Shown here: positions 50,798-60,100 of the stretch, piece after piece
How the letters are laid out: every line of letters begins with the position of its first letter
How positions within the stretch are numbered: the stretch's first letter is position 1
Assembly: GCA_018335295.1 (NCBI GenBank)
Contig: JAGXKI010000003.1
Location: 50,194-114,193, forward strand
Length of the DNA stretch: 64,000 nucleotides
From: a bacterium
GTDB lineage: Bacteria > Acidobacteriota > Aminicenantia > Aminicenantales > Aminicenantaceae
Direction: 5' to 3'
The notes under the pieces: generated by a model
What the model saw: the letters and a program-made list of their open reading frames with translations, nothing else
Databases searched by the model: none
Told to the model about the DNA's origin: nothing
Translations under genes and position numbers: made by a program

Positions 50798-51681
50798 AAA
50801 ATTATACTTATTACCCGGGATGTTCGATCCAAACCAGTTCCAAACATTACGAAGAATCCCTTCTTCCGGTATTAAAAGAAATGGGAGTGGAACTGGAAGA
50901 AATGGAAGACTGGAACTGCTGCGGAGCCACCGCCTCTCTCTCTGTGGACGAAACAGCTTCAGCCACCATCAATGCCCGCAATCTTTCCATAGCTGAGAAA
51001 TCAGGCAAAGACATACTGGCACCCTGTGCCGCCTGTTATCTCTCCTTAAAAAAAGCCAACCAATTTCTAAAGGAAGAAAGCGAAAAATCCACGGCCCTTG
51101 TGGAGGAGTTGAAAAAAAATGGGATTGAATACACGGGAAAAGTTCGAATCAAACATCCTTTAGAAGTCCTTTCTCAAGAAATCGGCCTGGATGCTCTGAA
51201 AGATAAGGTCCAGAGGAAACTCACCGGACTTAATGTGGCCAGCTATTATGGGTGCCAGGTGGTTCGTCCTTATCTAGAGTTTGACGACCCCGACTATCCT
51301 CATTCCATGGATGACCTCATGTCAGCCCTCGGGGCTACCCCTGTCGATTACGGTGCCAAAACCCGCTGCTGCGGGGGATCACTCACGGCCAATCTGGAGG
51401 AACCCGGGGCCCGGCTCAATTATATCCTTCTCAAAGAAGCCCAGAGAAAAGAGGCTGATGTCATTGTGACTCTCTGTCCTCTCTGTCATTTCAATTTGGA
51501 AACCACACAAAAAAAGATTGCTAAAAAATACAATCAGGATTTCAATATTCCCATCCTCTTTTTCAGCCAGCTTATGGGGCTTGCTCTGGGAATTCCCAAG
51601 AAAAAGCTAGGGTTCTCCCGTTCATTGATCCCCTTGAAAGCCATGTGGGAGAAACTGGAAAATGGAGGAACCAATGAATAA
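50794..51681 (+). CDS. hdrB: Heterodisulfide reductase subunit B-like
   Basis: 295 residues with two complete CCG repeats. The first is YYPGCS...WNCCGA...PCAACY (about 5-80); the second is YYGCQV...RCCGG...LCPLCHFNLE (about 150-235). In structurally known HdrB each CCG repeat binds a noncubane [4Fe-4S] cluster where disulfide is reduced. Both repeats are intact here, so a genuine disulfide or thiol catalytic site is expected. hdrA begins 8 bp before its end. Confidence 0.93.
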   Translation: MKNYTYYPGCSIQTSSKHYEESLLPVLKEMGVELEEMEDWNCCGATASLSVDETASATINARNLSIAEKSGKDILAPCAACYLSLKKANQFLKEESEKSTALVEELKKNGIEYTGKVRIKHPLEVLSQEIGLDALKDKVQRKLTGLNVASYYGCQVVRPYLEFDDPDYPHSMDDLMSALGATPVDYGAKTRCCGGSLTANLEEPGARLNYILLKEAQRKEADVIVTLCPLCHFNLETTQKKIAKKYNQDFNIPILFFSQLMGLALGIPKKKLGFSRSLIPLKAMWEKLENGGTNE

Positions 51682-52525
51682 TAACGGAAAACCGAGAATC
51701 GGAGTTTTTATCTGTCATTGTGGAACAAATATTGGCGGAAAAGTGAATGTTTATGAAGTGGCGGATTTCGCCTCTAAACTGGACAATGTGGCTGTAGCCA
51801 AGGAATACAGGTTTATGTGTTCAGACCCAGGTCAGGAATTAATCAGACAAAGCATCCAAGAACACAACCTCAACCGGGTGGTGGTGGCTTCCTGTTCCCC
51901 CCTTATGCACGAACCGACTTTCCGGGGAGTGACCTCTGAAGGGGGCCTGAATCCCTTCTACTTTCAGATGACCAATATCCGGGAACATGTCTCCTGGGTC
52001 ACCAAAGATCCCAATAAGGCTACCAAAAAAGCCAAAGCTTTGATATCGGCGGCAGTCCGTCGGGTGGCTCTCCATGATCCTTTAACCAAAAAAGAGGTGC
52101 CTGTGAGGCCTGAAGTTTTGATCGTGGGGGGAGGCATTGCCGGAATCCATTCGGCATTAACCTACGCCAATTCGGGAAAAAAAGTTTACCTGGTGGAAAA
52201 AGAAGCTTCCATCGGAGGCCATATGTCCACATTGGACAAAACTTTCCCTACTCTGGACTGTTCCGCTTGCATCCTTACCCCCAAAATGTCAGAAGTGGGG
52301 AAACACCCCAACATCGAACTGCTCACCTGGAGTGAAGTTGAAGAAATTTCAGGTTATGTGGGCAATTTTAAAGCTCGAGTCCGTCAAAAGCCCCGATATG
52401 TGGACGTCGATGCCTGCAATGGATGCGGAGCCTGCTGGGAAAACTGCCCCACCACCATCACTCCCATTGAAAAAGTCATCAAAAAGGGGGAAACGGTGAT
52501 CAAAACGGTGGAAAAAGAACACTAA
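51674..52525 (+). CDS. hdrA: HdrA N-terminal half (truncated HdrA-like flavoprotein)
   Basis: 283 residues from the ATG at 51674 (GGAGG 5 nt upstream; an ATG at 51662 is less likely). VFICHCGTNIGGKVNV opens the HdrA N-domain, ASCSPLMHEPTFRGV follows, then the FAD Rossmann motif VLIVGGGIAGIHSAL (about 147-161), LDCSACILTPKMSEVGKHPN (about 195-214) and one ferredoxin motif CNGCGACWENCP. Normal HdrA continues for about 350 more residues, with the rest of the flavin domain and more clusters. Those are missing here and appear in the gene at 60276. The stop is clean. Confidence 0.9.
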   Translation: MNNNGKPRIGVFICHCGTNIGGKVNVYEVADFASKLDNVAVAKEYRFMCSDPGQELIRQSIQEHNLNRVVVASCSPLMHEPTFRGVTSEGGLNPFYFQMTNIREHVSWVTKDPNKATKKAKALISAAVRRVALHDPLTKKEVPVRPEVLIVGGGIAGIHSALTYANSGKKVYLVEKEASIGGHMSTLDKTFPTLDCSACILTPKMSEVGKHPNIELLTWSEVEEISGYVGNFKARVRQKPRYVDVDACNGCGACWENCPTTITPIEKVIKKGETVIKTVEKEH

Positions 52526-52526
52526 A

Positions 52527-52898
52527 ATGACTCTCAAAAAGGTTAAGGAACTCCTCCAAGCGGAAGTGGTCTGTGGAGAATCCCAACTGGATGAAGAGGT
52601 CACCTTTGCCGGAGGATCTGACCTGATGAGCGATGTCCTGGCCTTTGGGAAGCCCGGAATCCTCCTCCTCACCGGTTTGACCAACCGTCAATCTGTGAGG
52701 ACGGCTGAAATCATCGAGGCCAAAGCTCTCGTCTATGTTCGGGGAAAAAAACCAGATAAAGAAGGGATTGAATTGGCCAAAAAAATAGGAATTCCTGTTC
52801 TCTCCACTCATTATATGATGTACACATCTTGTGGATTTCTTTTTAAAAATGGTCTTCCTGGGGTAAGCCTCCTCAGGGAAAAGGAAGATGAAAAATAA
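52527..52898 (+). CDS. DRTGG-domain protein 1
   Basis: 123 residues: KVKELLQAEVVCGESQLDEEV, AGGSDLMSDVLAFGKPGILLLTGL, AEIIEAKALVYVRGKKP and AKKIGIPVLSTHYMMYTSCGFLF. Stand-alone DRTGG domains occur in operons of [FeFe] hydrogenases and sensory kinases in clostridia and Thermotogae; a nucleotide-binding sensory role has been suggested from their resemblance to CBS-associated DRTGG domains. One bp after hdrA; overlaps the next gene by 11 bp. Confidence 0.85.
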   Translation: MTLKKVKELLQAEVVCGESQLDEEVTFAGGSDLMSDVLAFGKPGILLLTGLTNRQSVRTAEIIEAKALVYVRGKKPDKEGIELAKKIGIPVLSTHYMMYTSCGFLFKNGLPGVSLLREKEDEK

Positions 52899-53334
52899 AG
52901 AGAATGTTCTATCCCAGCATTATGAGATCAATGGTGGAGATTTCAGCAATGCGGGAAATATCTCCACTCAAATCAAAGAAACTCTTAAAGAACTGGGAAT
53001 TCGTTCATCTCTCATCCGGCGTGCCGCCATCGCGGCTTATGAAGCAGAAATGAACGTGGTTATGTATGCTCACCAGGGACAATTCCAATTCAGCCTCACC
53101 CCTTCAACGATTCATTTTACAGTGAAAGACTTAGGAATAGGGATTGAGGACATTGAGCTGGCCATGCAGGAGGGCTATTCTACGGCCACTGAAGAACTGA
53201 GGGAGATGGGATTTGGAGCCGGAATGGGTCTTCCCAACATCAAAAGAAACTCAGACCAGTTCCAAATATCCTCTACTCCAGGAAAAGGGACCTTTTTGGA
53301 TATCTTCTTTTACCTGAATCAAAGAGAGAAATAA
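52888..53334 (+). CDS. Anti-sigma-factor-like / HATPase protein 1
   Basis: 148 residues of the RsbW/RsbT-type GHKL ATPase fold: IRRAAIAAYEAEMNVVMYAH (N box), VKDLGIGIEDIELAMQEGYS (G1) and GFGAGMGLPNIKRNSD (G2), then STPGKGTFLDI. Such proteins act as serine kinases or anti-sigma factors and here form part of the hydrogenase-linked regulator block. Its TAA overlaps the ATG of the next gene (TAATG). Confidence 0.9.
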   Translation: MKNKENVLSQHYEINGGDFSNAGNISTQIKETLKELGIRSSLIRRAAIAAYEAEMNVVMYAHQGQFQFSLTPSTIHFTVKDLGIGIEDIELAMQEGYSTATEELREMGFGAGMGLPNIKRNSDQFQISSTPGKGTFLDIFFYLNQREK

Positions 53335-54695
53335 TGGATCAATATTACCATTCAATCTATTTCGATTCAGAAAAATGCCTCGGCCGACGAAAATGCATGC
53401 GGGTCTGTCCTACCCAGGCCATTCGGGTCCGTAATAATAAAGCCCAAATGCTTGAGGAAAGATGCATCGACTGTGGAGAATGCATTGCGACCTGCCCCAA
53501 TGGAGCCATCATTCCCCTCACAGATCCTTTTGGTGAGCTCACCAAATTCCGGCATACCGTCGCCATTCCCTCCCCGGCTCTTTATGCCCAATTCGGAAGA
53601 GAAATTTTGCCGAGTAAAATCATATCTGGGTTGAAAAGGCTGGGCTTTGATGATGCAGTAGACCTGGCTTACACCTGTGGCAAAGTCAGCTTTGCCATCC
53701 AAGAGTATATCCGACAGTACGAGGGACCCAAGCCTCTTATAATCAACACGTGTCCGACGGTGGTGCGGTTGATTCAAGTGAAATACCCCAACCTCATCGA
53801 CCAGGTTCTTCCCATCGACATTCCCCGGGAAATTGCCGGACGAGAAATCAAAAAGAAAAAATCCAAACAATACGGATTGGAAGAAAAGGAAATCGGGACT
53901 TTTTACATCACTCCCTGCCCGGTCAAAATGATTTCCATTAAACAACCTGCGGAAAAGGGACGCTCTCATTTGGATGGGGCCATATCCATTTCGGATATGT
54001 ACGGTCCTCTTCTCTCAGCCATGGAAAGTGTGGATAAAGGAGACTACCGACAGTCTCTGGAAAGCATTTGTATCCTGGGCATAGGATGGGCCCTGACAGG
54101 AGGGATCTGCCGGACCTTAAAGTTGAAAAATTCACTGGCCGTATCGGGACTGTCTGAAATCCTCCAAGTGTTCAACGATATCGAACGGGGGAAGCTCAAA
54201 GATATAGATTTCATCGAAGCCTATTCCTGTCCCCAAGGCTGTGTGGGAGGTTCTCTGACCGTTGAAAACCTGTATATTTCCTACAATAAAATCCTCAAGT
54301 TGATTGAAACCTTGGAGTATGAAAAGATTAAAGCCTGCCCAGATATCCGGGAGGTTCGGGACCTTTACCGGAAAAATTACTTTTTCATAGAAGGCAAGTT
54401 AAACCCCCGACCTCTCAATCCCCTGGATAAGAATTTAAATCAAGCGATAAAAAAGAGAAAGCTGAAACAAAAAGTCTACAAAGCCCTGCCTCAAATTGAC
54501 TGCGGGGCCTGCGGTTCGCCCAACTGTTTCACGTTTGCCGAAGATCTCGTCAGAGGGAAAGCCATTCCCTCAGACTGCATTTTTGACTTTGCTTCCAATG
54601 ATGAAAACCTCTCCCAAGAAATTTCTCAACTGGTAGACAACCCCGTCCCCCTGAATTCCAACCCTTTAAAGAAAAATAAACCAAATAAGGACTAA
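53334..54695 (+). CDS. FeFe-hydrogenase-like iron-sulfur protein, probable sensor
   Basis: 453 residues: two N-terminal ferredoxin clusters (CLGRRKCMRVCP, CIDCGECIATCPNG), then an [FeFe] hydrogenase large-subunit domain and a C-terminal Fe-S domain (DCGACGSPNCFTFAEDL). The three H-cluster loops are altered. L1 is INTCPTVV (usually TSCCPxW), L2 is TPCPVK (MPCxxK) and L3 is EAYSCPQGCVGG (ExMxCxxGC). All four cluster-ligand Cys and the Lys remain, but the proton-transfer Cys is Thr and both Met are replaced. Resembles group C/D sensory types rather than catalytic hydrogenases. Confidence 0.88.
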   Translation: MDQYYHSIYFDSEKCLGRRKCMRVCPTQAIRVRNNKAQMLEERCIDCGECIATCPNGAIIPLTDPFGELTKFRHTVAIPSPALYAQFGREILPSKIISGLKRLGFDDAVDLAYTCGKVSFAIQEYIRQYEGPKPLIINTCPTVVRLIQVKYPNLIDQVLPIDIPREIAGREIKKKKSKQYGLEEKEIGTFYITPCPVKMISIKQPAEKGRSHLDGAISISDMYGPLLSAMESVDKGDYRQSLESICILGIGWALTGGICRTLKLKNSLAVSGLSEILQVFNDIERGKLKDIDFIEAYSCPQGCVGGSLTVENLYISYNKILKLIETLEYEKIKACPDIREVRDLYRKNYFFIEGKLNPRPLNPLDKNLNQAIKKRKLKQKVYKALPQIDCGACGSPNCFTFAEDLVRGKAIPSDCIFDFASNDENLSQEISQLVDNPVPLNSNPLKKNKPNKD

Positions 54696-54696
54696 G

Positions 54697-55038
54697 ATGA
54701 AATTAAGAGAAATCCAGAAAAAACTTAACTTGAATGTGCTCACGGCTCAGGACCATATGGAAACCGAGGTTCACAGCGCCTACACCAGTGACCTTCTCAG
54801 CGATGTGATGGCCCACGCCCAAGGAGGAACTCTATGGATCACTCTCCAGACTCATCAAAACGTGATCGCTGTGGCCAAGCTCAAAGAGTTGGCTGGAGTC
54901 ATCCTCGTCAACAACCGGGAACCGGAAGAAGAAACCCGGAATAAAGCCGAAGAGGAAAACGTACCTCTTTTGACCACTTCCGAAAACGCATTCCATATAT
55001 CCGGAAAACTATACCGGTTGTTAGGTATTGAAAAGTGA
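54697..55038 (+). CDS. DRTGG-domain protein 2
   Basis: 113 residues, a divergent paralogue of the DRTGG protein encoded at 52527 (LREIQKKLNLNVLTAQDHME, YTSDLLSDVMAHAQGGTLWITLQTHQNVIAVAKL, GVILVNNREPEEET, NVPLLTTSENAFHISGKLYRL). One base after the FeFe-like gene. The two copies flank the FeFe-like and HATPase genes, an arrangement that suggests paired nucleotide sensing. Confidence 0.87.
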   Translation: MKLREIQKKLNLNVLTAQDHMETEVHSAYTSDLLSDVMAHAQGGTLWITLQTHQNVIAVAKLKELAGVILVNNREPEEETRNKAEEENVPLLTTSENAFHISGKLYRLLGIEK

Positions 55039-55040
55039 CC

Positions 55041-55769
55041 ATGAAACGAATGAAAGCTGACCTCCATGTTCACACCTGCCTGTCTCCCTGTGGAGATTTA
55101 AAAATGTCGCCTCGAGCCATCGCAGAACAGGCCAATAAGAAAAATATCGATATTCTGGGCATCTGTGACCACAATTCGGCTGAAAACCTCCCCGCTCTCA
55201 TCCAGGCAGCTGAAAAATATAAAATCTCGGTCCTTTCCGGAATCGAAGTTACCTCCCAAGAAGAAGTGCACACCGTGGCTCTGTTCAACGAACCCGATTC
55301 CGCTTTCCGACTTCAGGAAATCGTCTATCAAAACCTTCCTGGAGTCAACGATGAAGAGGCCTTTGGTATGCAGGTGGTGGTCAACGAAAAGGGAGAAGTC
55401 CTTCGGTTCAACCCCAAGCTTCTCATCGGAGCCTCCACTCTGAGCGTAGAAGAAGTAACCGAAACCATCCATTCGCTTCAGGGTTTGACCATTGCCGCTC
55501 ATATTGACAGGGAGGGGTTCAGTTTGGTGGGTCAATTAGGGTTTATTCCCGACCATCTTCCCCTGGACGCATTGGAATTTTCTCCTCTTCTATCCTACGC
55601 TCAAGTCTTAGAACAGTTCCCCACCCCACACCCCCTCATCTGTTCTTCCGATGCCCATTATTTGGAAGATATCGGGAAGGGTTTCACTTCTTTCTATCTT
55701 CAAGAAGTCAACATAGAAGAAATAAAAATGGCATTTCTCCAAAAAAACGGAAGGAGAGTAATCCATTAA
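55041..55769 (+). CDS. PHP-domain metal-dependent phosphoesterase
   Basis: 242 residues from the ATG at 55041; a GTG at 55035 overlapping the previous stop is an alternative start. DLHVHTCLSPCGDL, GICDHNSAENLPAL, LSGIEVTSQEEVHTVALF, AAHIDREGF and CSSDAHYLEDIG supply the metal ligands of PHP phosphatases (about residues 7-14, 42-48, 70-80, 155, 200). PHP genes commonly sit in FeFe-hydrogenase/Hnd operons of clostridia and Thermotogae. Substrate unknown. Confidence 0.92.
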   Translation: MKRMKADLHVHTCLSPCGDLKMSPRAIAEQANKKNIDILGICDHNSAENLPALIQAAEKYKISVLSGIEVTSQEEVHTVALFNEPDSAFRLQEIVYQNLPGVNDEEAFGMQVVVNEKGEVLRFNPKLLIGASTLSVEEVTETIHSLQGLTIAAHIDREGFSLVGQLGFIPDHLPLDALEFSPLLSYAQVLEQFPTPHPLICSSDAHYLEDIGKGFTSFYLQEVNIEEIKMAFLQKNGRRVIH

Positions 55770-55770
55770 A

Positions 55771-56319
55771 ATGGAAGATTTATCCCTGCACATTCTGGAT
55801 GTCGCTGAAAATTCGATTCGAGCTCAGGCAAAAAAAATCACCATCAAAATCCAAGAAAACAGAAGTAAAGACCTTTTATCTTTAGACATCTGTGATAATG
55901 GAGAAGGGATGGATCAAAAAACTCTCCAAAAGGCTGTAGACCCGTTCTTTTCCACTCAAAAATCCCGACGTTTCGGGCTGGGATTATCCCTTCTGTCCCA
56001 GGCTGCCCAAATGGCCAACGGCCATTTTTCCATCCAATCCCAACCCGGAAAGGGAACAAAACTGAGAGCCACCTTTCAAATCAGCCACTTGGATACCAAA
56101 CCTCTGGGGAATATTCCGGAAACATTGACCACCCTAATGATGGGTCACCCGGAAGTGGATTTCCAATACGAACATAAAATCAATCATTCAAAATACTCTC
56201 TGGATACTCAAAATATTAAATCTCAATTAAAGGAAATCCCTCTGAATTCTCCAAAGGTTTTAAATAAAATAAAAAAAAACATCAAAGAAGAATTAGATAA
56301 TTTAAGGAGGCAAAAATGA
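55771..56319 (+). CDS. Histidine-kinase-like ATPase domain protein 2
   Basis: 182 residues. HILDVAENSIRAQAKKI (N box), LDICDNGEGMDQKTLQKAVDPFFSTQKSRRFGLGLSLLSQAA (G1/F/G2) and QPGKGTKLRATF: the catalytic half of a histidine kinase with no sensor, DHp or His region. The last about 70 residues are helical and unassigned. It is coupled to the NuoE-like gene by a 4-bp overlap. A phosphotransfer partner must be elsewhere, or it only binds ATP. Confidence 0.88.
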   Translation: MEDLSLHILDVAENSIRAQAKKITIKIQENRSKDLLSLDICDNGEGMDQKTLQKAVDPFFSTQKSRRFGLGLSLLSQAAQMANGHFSIQSQPGKGTKLRATFQISHLDTKPLGNIPETLTTLMMGHPEVDFQYEHKINHSKYSLDTQNIKSQLKEIPLNSPKVLNKIKKNIKEELDNLRRQK

Positions 56320-56783
56320 ATGAAGCCATTGATGAAAACAAATTAGTTGAAATCATTGAAAGATACAGAGAAAACCCTCATGCTACCGTGGCTATCCTTC
56401 AGGATATTCAAGATGAGTACAATTATCTTCCCAAACCAGCCTTAATCAAAGTATCCAAGGAATTCAACGTCCCTCTCACTCGGCTTCTCAGTGTGGCTAC
56501 TTTCTACAACGCGTTCAGTCTGACTCCTCGAGGAAAATACCAGGTCAACGTATGTCTGGGAACCGCCTGTCACGTAAGGGGAGGGGAAAGAATCATGAAT
56601 AAGGTAGAAAAAGAGCTGGGAATTCCACGAGGCGAAACCACCGAAGACCTCAATTTCAGCCTGGATGCGGTCCGATGTTTAGGATGCTGCGGTTTAGCCC
56701 CAGTGATGATGGTGGGGGATGATGTCCAAGGCAAACTCAAAGAATCGAAAGTGCCGTCCATCCTCGAAAATTACAAACAATAA
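56316..56783 (+). CDS. hndA: NADH dehydrogenase subunit E-like / HndA (24-kDa, [2Fe-2S])
   Basis: 155 residues of the NuoE/HoxE/HndA family. The thioredoxin-like [2Fe-2S] cluster is formed by Cys in VCLGTACHVRGG and RCLGCCGLAPVMMVGDDV. It relays electrons from the FMN-bearing NuoF/HndC subunit. N-terminal helical part (IIERYRENPHATVAILQDIQDEYNYLP) is typical. HndA, HndB and HndC follow in the same order as in NADP-reducing hydrogenases. Confidence 0.95.
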   Translation: MNEAIDENKLVEIIERYRENPHATVAILQDIQDEYNYLPKPALIKVSKEFNVPLTRLLSVATFYNAFSLTPRGKYQVNVCLGTACHVRGGERIMNKVEKELGIPRGETTEDLNFSLDAVRCLGCCGLAPVMMVGDDVQGKLKESKVPSILENYKQ

Positions 56784-56795
56784 AGGAGGGAATCA

Positions 56796-57194
56796 ATGCC
56801 TAAATTGAAAATCCAAGATTTGGAAAAGATCAGAGAAAAAAGAAAAAGAACCACCATGATCCGGGAAGGCGGAGATTACCGAGCCAAGGTCACCGTTCAC
56901 ATGGGAACCTGCGGTATTTCTGCAGGAGCCCGAGATATCATGAACACTCTGATTAATCAAATAGAAGAAAAAGATATTAAAGATGTACTGGTGACAAACT
57001 CGGGTTGTGCGGGCCTGTGCAGCCGTGAACCCATGATGACTGTGGAGGTGACAGGCCAGGCTCCCGTAAAATACGTGGATTTGACCAAAGAAAAAACCAA
57101 GGAAGTTTTTGAAAAACACGTACTGGGAGGAAACATAGTCCAAAAATATGCTTTAGGAAAGGGCAGCGAAAAAACAGATTATGGAAAGGAGTGA
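56796..57194 (+). CDS. hndB: [2Fe-2S] thioredoxin-like ferredoxin, HndB-like
   Basis: 132 residues. A thioredoxin-like ferredoxin fold with cluster cysteines in HMGTCGISAGARDIMNTL and TNSGCAGLCSREPMMTVEV, the same as HndB of Desulfovibrio-type hydrogenases. It probably passes electrons within the flavoprotein module. AAAGGAGG precedes the ATG; the next gene starts 4 bp after its stop. Confidence 0.92.
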   Translation: MPKLKIQDLEKIREKRKRTTMIREGGDYRAKVTVHMGTCGISAGARDIMNTLINQIEEKDIKDVLVTNSGCAGLCSREPMMTVEVTGQAPVKYVDLTKEKTKEVFEKHVLGGNIVQKYALGKGSEKTDYGKE

Positions 57195-57198
57195 GACA

Positions 57199-60100
57199 AT
57201 GGCGAAAGAAAATGCTTATAGACTGCATGTGATGGTTTGTGCAGGAACCGCCTGTGTTTCCAACCATTCTTTCGAGATCAAGGATGCTTTGCAAGAGGAA
57301 ATCAAAAAACAGGGACTGGAAAATGAAGTCCTGGTGGTAACCACCGGATGCAACGGGTTCTGTGAAAGAGGACCTCTGTTGGTGGTGCAGCCCGGAAATA
57401 TCTTCTACCAGCAGTTAACCGAAGAAGACATTCCTCATCTGGTGGAAGAACATTTTCTCAAGGGGCGACCCGTGGAAAAATATATGTACACACCCCCTGA
57501 AGAAAAAACTCCTGTCCCTGTCCTGGAGGACATTGATTTTTTCAAAAAGCAAGTCCTGATTGCCCTGCGGAACCGAGGCCTTATCGATCCAGAGAGTATC
57601 GAGGATTACATCGCCAGGGATGGGTATCAGGCCATGGCCAAGGTTCTCACCGAGATGAAACCGGAAGAAATTATAACCCAAATCAAAAATTCAGGGCTCA
57701 GAGGAAGAGGAGGTGCCGGATTTCCCACGGGAGTGAAATGGGAATTCGTACGCAATGCCTCAAGTTCCGATGGAGTGAAATACATCATTTGCAACGGCGA
57801 CGAAGGAGATCCCGGAGCTTACATGGACCGCAGTATTGTGGAATCGGACCCTCATTCAATCCTCGAAGGAATGGTCATCGGAGCCAAGGCCATGGGAGCC
57901 AGCCAAGGATATATTTATATCCGGAATGAATACCCCCTAGCCTTGAAAAGAATCAACATAGCGATCGATCAGGCCCGAGAGTATGGACTTTTAGGTCCAG
58001 ATATACTGGGCACAGGGTTCAATTTCAATGTCCAGGTAGTCAGAGGAGCTGGAGCTTTTGTGTGCGGAGAGGAAACCGCTCTATTGGCTTCGGTGGAGGG
58101 CCGTTTAGGTGAACCCCGACCCAGGCCTCCTTATCCGGCCCAAAAGGGGTTGTGGGGGAAACCCACTAACATCAATAATGTGGAAACCTGGTCCAACGTA
58201 GCCTCCATCATTAACCGAGGAGCTGAATGGTACTCCTCCATCGGCACCGGAATGAGCAAGGGAACTAAAGTTTTCTCCGTCGTAGGAAAAGTTAAAGATA
58301 CCGGTTTGGTGGAAGTTCCCATGGGGCTTAGCCTGGGCGAAATCATCTTCGATATATGCGGAGGGATAGTGAAAGACCGCAAGTTTAAAGCCGTTCAAAT
58401 CGGAGGCCCCTCCGGAGGATGTGTCCCCGCTAAGCAACTCAATTTACCGGTGGATTATGAACGCCTGACCCAAGCGGGTTCCATGATGGGGTCCGGGGGA
58501 ATGGTGGTCACCGACGAAAACACCTGCATGGTGGATCTGGCATATTACTTTTTGACTTTCATCAAGGGAGAATCCTGTGGAAAATGCACTCCCTGCCGTG
58601 AAGGAATTCCCCGAATGCTGGAAATCCTGACCAAAATAAAAGAAGGACGGGGAGAAATGAAGGATTTGGATTTGCTTGAAGATTTGGCCAACAATATCAA
58701 AGCCACAGCTCTGTGCGGATTAGGAAACACCGCTCCCAACCCAGTCCTCACCACCCTTCGTTACTTCAAAAATGAATACGAATCCCACATAAAATACAAG
58801 AAATGTCCGGCAGGGGTGTGCATAGACCTGGTTTCTTCCCCTTGCCATCACACCTGTCCCATCGGCACAGAAGCCTGCTCCTACATAGGGTTGATCGCTC
58901 AAGGCAAATTCAAACAAGCATTGGAAGTGAACCGATGGGTGAATCCCCTTCCCAGTGTATGCGGGCGGGTGTGTCATCACCCCTGTGAGACGAGATGCCG
59001 GGCCGGAGAAGTTGATGAACCCATTGCGATAAGAAACCTCAAGAGATTCCTTACCGATTACGAAAAATCCACCGGAAACAAGCCTTCTGTCAAACCCACT
59101 CCCAAAAAATACGAAAAAGTAGCCATCGTCGGTTCCGGACCCGCTGGATTGATGACGGGATGGGAACTGGCCAAAAAAGGATATAAACCCACCATTTTTG
59201 AGGCAGAATCGGTCCCCGGAGGTGTCTTATCCTGGGGTATTCCGGAATACCGACTTCCCAAGGATATCCTCAACACGGAAATCGAGGCCATAAAAGATAT
59301 GGGAGTGGAGATCAAAACCAACACTCCCATTGGAAAAGACTTAACCATAGACGATCTCTTCAACCAGGGATTCAAATCTGTCTTCATTGCCACCGGCTCT
59401 CCTGTGAATTCCCAATTAGGGATCCCTGGAGAAGATGCCGAAGGAGTGATCGATCCCATTCAAATGTTGAAGAAATACAACCTGGAAAAGAAGGTTGATG
59501 TGGGGAAAAAAGTAGCCGTGGTGGGAGGAGGAAACACCGCCATCGACGCCGCCCGGGCAGCCTGGCGGTTAGGTGCGGATGTAACCATCCTTTACAGAAG
59601 AACCAAATTGGAGATGCCGGCCAACGCTGAAGAAATAGAGGAAGCCATAAATGAAGGAATAAAAATCAAGTTCTTAACCCAGCCCATCGAAGCTCACTCC
59701 GAAAATGGGAAATTGACCAAAATCAAATGCGCCCAAATGTCTTTAGGAGAATTTGATAAATCAGCCCGACGAAGACCTTCTCCTATCCAAGGAAGTGAAT
59801 TTGAGATGGAAGTGGACACTCTTATCCCTGCTATCGGCCAAACACCTGATTTGAGTTTTCTCCAAGGAAACACCCAGCTCAACATCGATAAATGGAACAG
59901 CTTAGAAGTCAACCCTGAAACCATGGAAACCAACGTGGAAGGCATTTTCGCTGGAGGTGATGTGGTCACAGGCCCGGCCACCGTATTGGAAGCCATGGAA
60001 GCCGGGAAAACTGCCTCTGAATCTATCCATAGATATTTGAGAGGAGAGAATTTGGATAGAGAATACCACCCCACCCAGCCGGAATTAGAGGTCGCCACTG

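Noticed and set aside
51662..52525. HdrA truncation caused by a sequencing frameshift
   Set aside because: No HdrA continuation exists in any frame after 52525; the DRTGG gene follows one base later, and the missing half is found intact downstream.
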